DNA from: Tundrisphaera lichenicola
GTDB lineage: Bacteria; Planctomycetota; Planctomycetia; Isosphaerales; Isosphaeraceae
NCBI RefSeq assembly: GCF_051175385.1
Contig: NZ_CP195106.1
Location: 3,410,001 to 3,474,000, forward strand
Reading direction: 5' to 3'
DNA length: 64,000 nucleotides
The number at the start of each line of letters is the position of its first letter. The stretch's first letter is position 1. This document shows positions 46,355-53,421 of this stretch, one piece after another. The notes beneath the pieces were generated by a model. That model did no database searches, was not told where the DNA came from, and saw only the letters and a list, made by a program, of their open reading frames with translations. The translations under genes were made by a program, and so were the position numbers.

Positions 46355-46678
46355 ATGCCACCCACGCCTGATGAAGCCATTGCGAAGAACAAGGGAAACG
46401 CCCAGTCGCAACTCGACAGGGCGATTCGGGATCTGGCCATCGAGGTTGAAGACGCACTTGATCTTTACACGGGTGAGCATGTCTACGTCGGCCTGCCAGC
46501 CTATCTCCAATATAGGGTCGAGGCGGATATTGCCAAAAATGAAGGGCAGCCCACCCTCAGGCTCATCGACCGTAAGCTTCATGAGCGGTTCGGCCAATAC
46601 GGATGGAAGATCGGGATCCTGACCAATTCGACTGAGTCTTGCCACTGGGTAAAGCTTTTGGACGCCAGGGAACATTAG
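46355..46678 (+). CDS. Small hypothetical protein
   Basis: 107 residues. Hydrophilic and mixed alpha/beta, with no signal or membrane helix (AQSQLDRAIRDLAIEVEDA; LIDRKLHERFGQYGWKIGIL). Codon third positions are GC-rich as in real genes here. No family is recognised. It stands between the repeat array and the radical SAM gene and is preceded by a weak GGATGG. Confidence 0.6.
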   Translation: MPPTPDEAIAKNKGNAQSQLDRAIRDLAIEVEDALDLYTGEHVYVGLPAYLQYRVEADIAKNEGQPTLRLIDRKLHERFGQYGWKIGILTNSTESCHWVKLLDAREH

Positions 46679-46706
46679 TGGTGAGCGGTAAAGCCCACAG
46701 GATTCA

Positions 46707-46777
46707 GGCTTTGTTCTTGGTTTTTGGCTCGCGGATTCGAGCGAAAACCCAAGAACAGAGTCCGACTTGAATGGCAT
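46707..46777. repeat. REP-like relic just before the radical SAM gene
   Basis: The stretch reads TTGTTCTTGGTTTTTGG, a GC dyad (CTCG/CGAG), AAAACCCAAGAAC and ends GACTTGAATGGCAT. The same order and the same end occur at 52087-52162. It falls in the N-terminal extension of the radical SAM frame. Confidence 0.55.
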
Positions 46778-46846
46778 GACATTTCGGCCCGCGAGTTGCG
46801 TGCCGATGGGCTCGCCGCCACATTGCACCTGGAAAGGGACTGGGCC

Positions 46847-47956
46847 GTGCAGGGGTTGTTCGACTTCGACCGGCGGGGTCCCGAGAAACGGATCAAAATT
46901 CCCGGCCTCCTCGACATCTCGAAGATTTACGCCGAGCAGGAAGCGGTCGAATCCCCTGTGGGGCGGGATGTCCTGTCCCGGTTCCCCGACGCACGGGTCG
47001 AAATCGTCCCGGGCCACGGGAACATCCCGGGTTTGTTCGGGAATGAAGGCAACGTCGACCGATGGAACCGGATCAAGGGCTCGGTGCTCGTCCTGGGGGT
47101 GAAGAAGGGGCTGCACTTCGTCGAGAACGGACGTTCCGCCGACTACATCGCCCCGAGCACGGCCAACGGCTGCGCCATGTCGTGTGCCTATTGCTATGTG
47201 CCGCGGAACAAGGGCTACGCCAATCCCATCACCGTCTTCGTCAACATCGACGCGATCTGCGGGGCCATCTCGAGACACTCGAAGAAGCTGGGACCGAAGG
47301 CACACCCCAACCAGGTGGACGAACGATTCTGGGTCTACGACGTCGGCTGCAACAGCGATTGCTCCGTCGACGCCCTCCTCAGCGAGAACGTCGCGACCCT
47401 CATCGAGCATTTCAAGCGGGTCCCGGACGCCAAGGCGAGCTTCGCCACGAAGTATGTCAACAGGGGCCTACTCGGACTCGATCCCGGGGGGAAGACGAGG
47501 ATCCGGTTCAGCCTGATGCCGTCGTCGAAGGCGAAGTTGCTGGACGTCAGGACGGCCCCGGTTGCCGATCGGATCGCCGCGATCGACGACTTCGTCGAGG
47601 CTGGATATGAAGTCCAGCTGAATTTCTCGCCGGTCGTGATCTACGAGGGTTGGAGGGAAGAATACGCCGAGCTTTTCGACGAGGTCGACTCCAATATCGG
47701 GGAGAAGGCCAAGCGGCAGATGGCTTGCGAGGTGATCTTCCTCACCCACAACGAGTCGCTCCACGAGATCAACCTCGGCTGGCACCCGAAGGCCGAGGAG
47801 TTGCTCTGGACCCCCGACAACCAGGAGCCGAAGGTCTCCGAGCGGGGAGGAAATAACCTGAGGTACAGGCGAGGCTTCAAGGGCGCGATGGTCCGTGAGT
47901 TTTGCGACCTGGTGGCCGAGAAGTTGCCTTACTGCCGGGTCCGCTACGCCTTCTAG
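46847..47956 (+). CDS. Spore photoproduct lyase family radical SAM protein (SplB-like)
   Basis: 369 residues from the GTG at 46847 (GAAAGGGA 6-12 nt upstream). A TTG at 46724 also fits the frame, but the extra N-terminus would be encoded by a REP-like relic. The protein follows SPL from DISKIYAEQEAVESPVG onwards, with the 4Fe-4S motif CAMSCAYCYVP (Cys109, 113, 116 counted from 46847) and VGCNSDCSVD, whose first Cys aligns with the hydrogen-donor Cys141 of Bacillus SplB. SPL reverses thymine photodimers of the spore type using AdoMet. Planctomycetes do not sporulate, so the natural substrate is open. It is 18 bp from a 2H phosphoesterase gene, probably the same transcript. Confidence 0.88.
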   Translation: MQGLFDFDRRGPEKRIKIPGLLDISKIYAEQEAVESPVGRDVLSRFPDARVEIVPGHGNIPGLFGNEGNVDRWNRIKGSVLVLGVKKGLHFVENGRSADYIAPSTANGCAMSCAYCYVPRNKGYANPITVFVNIDAICGAISRHSKKLGPKAHPNQVDERFWVYDVGCNSDCSVDALLSENVATLIEHFKRVPDAKASFATKYVNRGLLGLDPGGKTRIRFSLMPSSKAKLLDVRTAPVADRIAAIDDFVEAGYEVQLNFSPVVIYEGWREEYAELFDEVDSNIGEKAKRQMACEVIFLTHNESLHEINLGWHPKAEELLWTPDNQEPKVSERGGNNLRYRRGFKGAMVREFCDLVAEKLPYCRVRYAF

Positions 47957-47974
47957 CATCCGAGATCAACCGCC

Positions 47975-48475
47975 ATGGAAAACCCGACATTCGTGGCGAC
48001 CGCGAGGCTCGACGACGAAACCTCGAGTCACCTGAACCTTCTCCGGAGGCGATATTTCCCGTCGCACCGCAACTTCATCGACGCCCACCTGACGCTCTTC
48101 CATGCGCTCTCCCCGGATGCCGTAACGCTCCTGGGGAGGGCGGCGGCGGAAACCGATCGCCGTGCCTTCGAGGTCGTCCTGCCCGGCCCCATTCCCCTGG
48201 GCCGCGGCGTGGCGATCCGGGTCGAATCGGCCCGCCTGGTCTCGCTGAGGGGCGATCTGGCCCGCCCCTTGACCGATCTCTCCGCGCAGGACAGGCAGCC
48301 TTACCGGCCGCACGTGACCGTCCAGAACAAGGTCACGGCGGAGGAGGCGAGTGCGTGCCTGGCCGAACTTCGCCGAGACTGGCTCCCGCGCGTCGCCCGG
48401 GTCGAGGGGATGGACCTCTGGGAGTATCTCGGAGGGCCCTGGCAGCATCACTCGCGGATCGATTTCCCGGGATGA
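47975..48475 (+). CDS. 2H phosphoesterase (2'-5' RNA ligase-like)
   Basis: 166 residues. The two HxTx motifs of the 2H fold are HLTLF (His38, Thr40) and HVTVQ (His113, Thr115), which line a cleft that hydrolyses 2',3'-cyclic phosphates or ADP-ribose-type cyclic bonds. No other domain. The gene starts 18 bp after the SplB-like gene, so they are likely co-transcribed. The substrate is unknown; members are called LigT/ThpR when they act on tRNA halves. Confidence 0.9.
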   Translation: MENPTFVATARLDDETSSHLNLLRRRYFPSHRNFIDAHLTLFHALSPDAVTLLGRAAAETDRRAFEVVLPGPIPLGRGVAIRVESARLVSLRGDLARPLTDLSAQDRQPYRPHVTVQNKVTAEEASACLAELRRDWLPRVARVEGMDLWEYLGGPWQHHSRIDFPG

Positions 48476-48584
48476 GACGCACGACTTTCGCGAAGGTTTT
48501 TGGACCGGGACTTCGTCGTCGACGTCGGTCGAGACGCAGGCCCGATGAGTGTTGGCCGATCCTGGATCCGCCCGAGGAGGACGA

Positions 48585-50108
48585 TCACGCCTCGGGGAGC
48601 GGGACGTTGGCCGGTCCCATGATGACCTCGCCCTTGGGGTCGAACCGCGAGCCGTGGCAGGGGCAGTCCCAGGTCTTCTCGGCCCCGTTCCAGTGGACGA
48701 TGCAGCCCAGGTGAGGGCAGACCGCCGAGCGTTCGTGCACCGCGCCGTTCCCGTCGCGATAGAGGGCCACCTTCTTCAGCCCCCGGCGGAGGACCGCGCC
48801 TTCGCCCGGCCCGATCTCCTCGGCGGAGGAGACGTCGCCGCCCCCCAGCCAGTCCTTGGCGATCTCCTTGGCGACGTTGGCGTTCTCGACGAGGAATTCC
48901 TTCCATGCCATACCCCACGCCGGCTTCCGGGAAGGTTCGTAGATCGCCTCCCAGGGGTTCTCGCGGTCCATGATGAGGTCGGTGAGGAGGATGCCCGCGA
49001 TCGTCCCGTGGGTCAGCCCCATGCCCGAATCGCCCGTGGCGATGTAGACGTTTTCTTTGTCCATGGGATTGCGACCGATGAAGGCCAGGCCGTCGGTCGT
49101 CTCCATCACCATGCCCGACCAGCGGTATGCGACCTCTTTCATCTCGGGGAACCGCTCCCGCGACCACCGCTCGAGCCGGTCCCAACGCTCCGCCTGGTCG
49201 GTGGCCTGGCCGGCCTTGTGGTCCTCGCCGCCCACGATCAGCATGTCTTCGCGGTCCCCTTCACCGGGCTGGACGCGGATGTAGTGGTAGGCGTCGAGGG
49301 TGTCCCAGAACAACGCATTCTCGACCGACCCCGCGGGGATCGAGGCCCCGATGGCGTAGGTCAGATAGGGGGCTTGCTTGGTGTGGATGGCCACGAGGTC
49401 GTTGACGGGCGTGTTGGTCGCCACCACCACCGCCTCGGCGGTGACCACGGGCCCCTCCTTCGTCTCCACCCGGCCGCCATCGATCTTCGAGGCGTGGGTG
49501 TTGGTGTAGATGGCCCCGCCTCGCTTGCGAAACGCCGAGTCCAGCCCGGCCAGGTATTTCAGGGGGTGGAACTGGGCCTGGGCCGGGAACCGCAGGCACT
49601 TCCCCGTGTCGAAACCGCCGATCGGCGCCCGATCGGCGTAGGTCACTTCGAGTCCCGCCCGTCTCGCCGCGTCGTGCTCCTGTTCCAGGAGGTCGGGAGA
49701 ATGGTCGGGCGCCAGGAAGAGATAGCCGTCCACCCGGAGGAAATCGCAATCGATCCCCTCCTCCCGCGCGATGGATTCGATGCGGTCGATGGCGGCGGTG
49801 TGGCTCTCGGCCGCCAGGCGGCTCCCGTCCTCGCCGTGGATCTTCTCGAGTTCCGCAAACCGGTCGTCGAAGGCGTTCGAGAGGTGGGCCGAGGTCCGTT
49901 CGGTCTGCCCGCCGCCCACCGGGCCGTCGTCGAGGACGGCGACCTTCTTGCCCTCGAGGGCGAGCAGATAGGCCGTGGTCAGCCCGGCGATCCCGGCCCC
50001 GACCACGCAGACGTCCACCTCGATATCGCCCGCCAGCGATTGGTGGCGGGGCGCGGCGGCTGTATCCATCCAGGGGGAATCGGTGGCTTCGCGGACCGGT
50101 TTTGCCAT
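48585..50108 (-). CDS. FAD-dependent oxidoreductase with C-terminal Rieske domain
   Basis: 507 residues. The N-terminal dinucleotide motif VDVCVVGAGIAGLTTAYLLA (about 28-47) is followed by a DAO-type FAD domain (about 28-380: RTSAHLSNAFDDRFAEL; NKENVYIATGDSGMGLTHG region). The last ~90 residues are a Rieske [2Fe-2S] domain with CPHLGC ... CPCHGSRFD ligands. Such DAO-Rieske fusions oxidise amines or amino acids with electrons passed to the iron-sulfur cluster. No signal peptide. It is downstream of two small stress-type genes on the same strand (106 bp). Confidence 0.93.
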   Translation of the reverse strand: MAKPVREATDSPWMDTAAAPRHQSLAGDIEVDVCVVGAGIAGLTTAYLLALEGKKVAVLDDGPVGGGQTERTSAHLSNAFDDRFAELEKIHGEDGSRLAAESHTAAIDRIESIAREEGIDCDFLRVDGYLFLAPDHSPDLLEQEHDAARRAGLEVTYADRAPIGGFDTGKCLRFPAQAQFHPLKYLAGLDSAFRKRGGAIYTNTHASKIDGGRVETKEGPVVTAEAVVVATNTPVNDLVAIHTKQAPYLTYAIGASIPAGSVENALFWDTLDAYHYIRVQPGEGDREDMLIVGGEDHKAGQATDQAERWDRLERWSRERFPEMKEVAYRWSGMVMETTDGLAFIGRNPMDKENVYIATGDSGMGLTHGTIAGILLTDLIMDRENPWEAIYEPSRKPAWGMAWKEFLVENANVAKEIAKDWLGGGDVSSAEEIGPGEGAVLRRGLKKVALYRDGNGAVHERSAVCPHLGCIVHWNGAEKTWDCPCHGSRFDPKGEVIMGPANVPLPEA

Positions 50109-50214
50109 GAGTCGTCATCCGGGGAGGGGTGTCTCTGGGCGGTCTCGTCCCAATACTCCGGCAAACGTCGTTCCGAACCGAGCCCATGCGCCCGGGCGTC
50201 CCAGCCCATCGCCC

Positions 50215-50586
50215 TCACCGTCGGCGTTGATCCGGTCGCGTGGCCTTCTTCGACCCCTTCAGGGGGTCGTGCCCCCAGTTCATGAGGGAGTAACGCCAGG
50301 GCGTCTCCTCGATGTCGCCATCGGGCTCCTGCGCCAGGTGCCGGTGGACGTAGCCCGTGACCTTGGCCATGTGCCGGAGATCGTCCTCGTCGTAGTCTGC
50401 CGGCTTCTTCCCGAGGATCTCGACGATCCGACGACCGGAATGGTGCCCGACCGACTCGCCCTTGCCGCCGTCCTTGGACCCGACCTCCTTCGATTCCTCC
50501 TTCTCGAGCCACGCCCCGAGCTGGCGGGCGGTCATGTTGACCGCCGCCTTGAAGTCGGCGATGACCTTGTCCGGCCCGTCGCTCAT
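50215..50586 (-). CDS. DUF3140 domain protein
   Basis: 123 residues. The DUF3140 pattern is clear: FKAAVNMTARQLGAWLEKEE, GHHSGRRIVEILGKK and DDLRHMAKVTGYVHRHLAQ, with the C-terminal basic tail GSKKATRPDQRRR. The function is unknown; it is often adjacent to DUF2945 genes. Its ATG at 50586 overlaps the stop of the DUF2945 gene (ATGA). Confidence 0.9.
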   Translation of the reverse strand: MSDGPDKVIADFKAAVNMTARQLGAWLEKEESKEVGSKDGGKGESVGHHSGRRIVEILGKKPADYDEDDLRHMAKVTGYVHRHLAQEPDGDIEETPWRYSLMNWGHDPLKGSKKATRPDQRRR

Positions 50587-50816
50587 TCGTGGCCCCCCTT
50601 CTTCCGGGGTGCCTTCTTCAAGGCTTCGGGCTTGTGCGCGGCCTGGGCACCGGTCTTCTCGCTCTCGACGAGGATCTCCGGGTTCTCCGGCGACGCCGCG
50701 ACGTGGTGGCCTTTGATCTCGGTGGGCCGAGTGAGCTTCTTCTTGACCTTGCCGGTCACCGGACCCTGGGACGACTCCCACTTGACGCGGTCGCCGGGCT
50801 CATGCGGATCGGACAT
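50583..50816 (-). CDS. DUF2945 (HVA1/TUDOR-like) small protein
   Basis: 77 residues. The family core is complete: GDRVKWESSQGPVTGKVKKK, PTEIKGHHVAASPENPEILV and ESEKTGAQAAHKPEALKK. The domain is related to the hypervirulence-associated Tudor-like fold and is thought to bind nucleic acid or a modified protein. It is first in a three-gene minus-strand operon (DUF2945, DUF3140, DAO-Rieske). Confidence 0.93.
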   Translation of the reverse strand: MSDPHEPGDRVKWESSQGPVTGKVKKKLTRPTEIKGHHVAASPENPEILVESEKTGAQAAHKPEALKKAPRKKGGHE

Positions 50817-51186
50817 CGGTGAGTGCCCCGAGAATGAGGCGGGAGGGCGGTTCCTGCCTCGCATGACCAAAGGGCCCTGCGACTGCCGTGCCAGACGAAG
50901 AGGCTTACGGGAAGTCACCCAATAATTGATGCGATGGCCCTTCGCCCATTCCCATCGGGGTCGTCGTGATACTAACAGAGTCTTCAGGGGGGCGGGTAGC
51001 GCGGGGCCGTTGCCTGCCCCGGGCTACCCGACCCCCGCTGGCCCCAGTCTGACCTCACCTTCCCCCTTGACCTTGCTATCCCCCCCGATTTTGTCCGTTC
51101 GGCGGCGTGATCCCGTAAGGCTGAAGCCGGGCAATGAAGTCTCCGGCGGATTCGGCCCGACGTCGTCCCATCACGCTGTACTGATC
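50817..51186. other. Intergenic region with a strong hairpin
   Basis: The 370-bp gap between divergent genes holds the hairpin at 50994-51029 and no credible gene. GC is high in the middle. Promoters were not identified. Confidence 0.5.
50994..51029. repeat. REP-like single hairpin (14-bp arms)
   Basis: Arms GGGTAGCGCGGGGC (50994-51007) and GCCCCGGGCTACCC (51016-51029) pair with one mismatch across an 8-nt loop. It is a single palindrome, unlike the doublets at 17.0, 29.2 and 57.9 kb. Confidence 0.8.
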
Positions 51187-52023
51187 ATGATGCCAGATTT
51201 CCCGATGAAATGTTTCGTCTGTGGCCACGTGAGCGGCCATACGATCCTGGGCAGTTGGCGCGAGTTCTGGCCCCACTTCGGACCGGAATTGGACACTCGA
51301 TCTCAATCGAGGAATCGCCTGGATTATCGCATCCAGACCTGTCCCTTCTGCGGTTATTGCGCCGGCCCCCTCTCGGAAGCGATCGCCGGTGCCGCGACGA
51401 TCGTCGCAAGTCCGGCCTATAAGGCCCAACTCAAGGACACCGAATTCCCCGAGTTGGCGAACAGGTTCCTGTGCTATGGCATGATCGAGGAGGATGCGGG
51501 CAACTTCTCGGCGGCGGGGAAGGCCAGGCTCTATGCCGCCTGGGCCTGCGATGACCTAGCTGTCCTGAGCGAGACGAGGATGGTGGACGTCGTCCTGGCG
51601 ACTCTGATCGTGATGCTCTGGGGCGCATCCCTGGGCATGATCAAGCCGGATCGATTTAAAAGCAAACGTCGCTACGATAAGCGAATCCTGGCCGCCGCCC
51701 GGAAGTGCAGGTACGAGGCCGTGGAGTTGTTCCAACGGGCGCTCGATGCCGGACAGGGATTCACCTCGGAGGCAGGCATGGAGGACGTGATCCTCGTCGA
51801 TCTGCTGAGGAGGTCGGACCATCTCGGAGAGGCGCTGTCCCGATGTCGATCCGGCCTTGCACGAAGCCCCGAGCTGAAGATTCGAATGATCCTCGAGTAC
51901 GAACTCCATCTGATCCGGGAAGGCGATCGCGATCGTCATTGGCTCTTCGAGGCGATGGGACAGACGCGTGAGGACATCATCGGCAATCGGGCTAAGCCTC
52001 GAAGTCAGCCTGAAGGGTCGTAG
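51187..52023 (+). CDS. DUF2225-like zinc-binding protein
   Basis: 278 residues from the ATG at 51187; the longer frame upstream is GC-rich filler. The N-terminus has two Cys pairs (KCFVCGHVSG and TCPFCGYCAG, about 45 residues apart), the knuckles of DUF2225-type zinc proteins; between them HFGPELDTRSQSRNRLDYRI. The rest is helical with TPR-like spacing (YEAVELFQRALDAGQG; ILVDLLRRSDHLGEALSR). Function unknown. No partner gene is evident. Confidence 0.78.
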   Translation: MMPDFPMKCFVCGHVSGHTILGSWREFWPHFGPELDTRSQSRNRLDYRIQTCPFCGYCAGPLSEAIAGAATIVASPAYKAQLKDTEFPELANRFLCYGMIEEDAGNFSAAGKARLYAAWACDDLAVLSETRMVDVVLATLIVMLWGASLGMIKPDRFKSKRRYDKRILAAARKCRYEAVELFQRALDAGQGFTSEAGMEDVILVDLLRRSDHLGEALSRCRSGLARSPELKIRMILEYELHLIREGDRDRHWLFEAMGQTREDIIGNRAKPRSQPEGS

Positions 52024-52086
52024 GTGGCAGGGATCGGCAGGCAAAGTCTGTTTGGCAAGGGATAGATCAGAATCTTCAGGAGTTGG

Positions 52087-52162
52087 ACCTTGTCCTTGTT
52101 TATCCACCCGAGGCCTCGGGCGGAAAACCAAGCAGCCCTCAGGGGTCGGACTTGAATGGCAT
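52087..52162. repeat. REP-like relic with a perfect GC palindrome
   Basis: The segment contains CCCGAGGCCTCGGG (52107-52120, perfect palindrome), CAGGGGTCGGACTTG (52140-52154) and ends GACTTGAATGGCAT. The order and end resemble 46707-46777 and the TCAGACTTGG units of the 45.7-kb array. Confidence 0.6.
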
Positions 52163-52168
52163 CAACCA

Positions 52169-52861
52169 TCAGCTACGCGAGCCGCAGGTAGCCAGGTCTC
52201 TATCGACACCGGAGCCGTCCTGGCGAGCCTCGTGCGAGGCTCCGGGACTCCCGGGGCGACTCCGGTCGAGATCGGGGCCGGGGCGGCTCGGCGAGGTCGG
52301 GAAGAAATAGGCGACCCGGCGACGCATCAACTCCGGTTCCAGGTCCGGGTCGAAGGCCCCCGTCCGGGATTGGATCAGATCGTTCCAGGGATACGACGCG
52401 GTCCGCTCTCGGCAGGCCTCCAGGTGGGAATCCCAGCTCCGGATGGCCTTGGCCGGTGCGCCGCCGATGATCATGTTCTCGAAATCCTTGGTGACCGTGC
52501 TGTTGCAGCCGACCACCACGTTGGGCCCGAGGGTCACCCCGGGCAGGATGAAGGATCCCGAGCCCACGAAGACGTTGTCCAGGATCCGGACCGGCGCGAC
52601 CGAATCGAAACGTTCGCCGGTGGCCCGCCCGAGCATCGCAATCGAACCGTCGTAGGGGAGGAGGAGGACCCCATTCGCGAACCGGACGTTGTTGCCGATC
52701 TCGATCAACTCCGGGAGGGGTAACCCGGTCCCGGACGGGATGCTGCAATGATCCCCGATCCGATACCCCTTCCCCCGGAGGTATTCGGCGTTCTCGAGCC
52801 CGCTCATCCGGCGAAGGCGCGACTTCTGGAGGGAGTCGAGGGCGGATCGGAGGAAACGCAT
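52169..52861 (-). CDS. Hexapeptide-repeat (left-handed beta-helix) acyltransferase
   Basis: 230 residues from the ATG at 52861 (AGGAG about 10 nt upstream). A short N-terminal helix precedes the hexapeptide repeats: KGYRIGDHCSIP, IEIGNNVRFANGVLL, VRILDNVFVGSGSFI and LPGVTLGPNVVVGCNSTVTK, ending IIGGAPAKAI, the usual end of sugar/serine acetyltransferases. The C-terminal ~60 residues, mostly basic and Pro/Ser-rich, lie beyond the helix. Probably transfers an acyl group to a sugar or amino acid. Confidence 0.88.
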   Translation of the reverse strand: MRFLRSALDSLQKSRLRRMSGLENAEYLRGKGYRIGDHCSIPSGTGLPLPELIEIGNNVRFANGVLLLPYDGSIAMLGRATGERFDSVAPVRILDNVFVGSGSFILPGVTLGPNVVVGCNSTVTKDFENMIIGGAPAKAIRSWDSHLEACRERTASYPWNDLIQSRTGAFDPDLEPELMRRRVAYFFPTSPSRPGPDLDRSRPGSPGASHEARQDGSGVDRDLATCGSRS

Positions 52862-53421
52862 CGGGGGACCACTCCTCGGAATGGGATGAACTCGGATTGA
52901 CGACCTGGCTCGAAAACCCGGCATCGCGTCGTGATGCCGAAGGGATTTGGCGATAATTTGGACTCTTTTAGTGAATCTTGACCAAAACGGCCGAGTTTAT
53001 CAAGTATCATTTCGGAAGATTTCGGATTCGGCTCGTCCGGGCCGGTGACCGGAGTCTCGGTGTTCCTTCAACCCGAGGAACAGACGACCGCGGGGTCTTC
53101 GGTCGTGTTCGGAAATCTCATCAGTTGCCGGGATTCCGCAGGATCCTCGGCGGGACCGATTTACGCAATTCTCGGGGGATGACCCGGGGGATCCGCTCGA
53201 TCTCGAAGGCGGATTTCCCGCTCGCGGTAGCCTTCGAGCAGGAATATTTGGTCCGATTCGTCGTTGGAAAGTCGGTGCCTCGTCCCGATTTCCGGTCCCG
53301 GATCGCGGTTGGATAATCCGGCGGGGTTGAATAGAATGGGAGTAGTGCCCGGCAGCCCGGCCCCGTGTCGGATTGCGCCTGCCCCACGCTCCCGCCCCGA
53401 CCGCCCCGCGAGGTCTCGCCC
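52862..53421. other. 560-bp gene-free region between divergent genes
   Basis: It holds both leaders, a small hairpin (GGCATC at 52920, GATGCC to 52938) and a candidate promoter at 53309-53337. A 112-codon frame at 52978 is rejected. Confidence 0.5.
53309..53337 (+). promoter_or_regulatory. Candidate promoter of the DUF1549/DUF1501 operon
   Basis: TTGGAT (53309-53314), 17-bp spacer, TAGAAT (53332-53337; five of six -10 bases). Transcription would begin about 80 nt before the ATG at 53422. The -35 match is weak. Confidence 0.4.

Noticed and set aside
46083..46622. 179-codon plus-strand frame overlapping the repeat relics and the 107-residue gene
   Set aside because: Starts within decayed repeat sequence and runs out of frame through the small gene at 46355, which has better codon usage.
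52978..53316. 112-codon plus-strand frame beginning TTG
   Set aside because: No ribosome-binding site, no family, unusual composition and location in the leader region of the DUF1549 gene.
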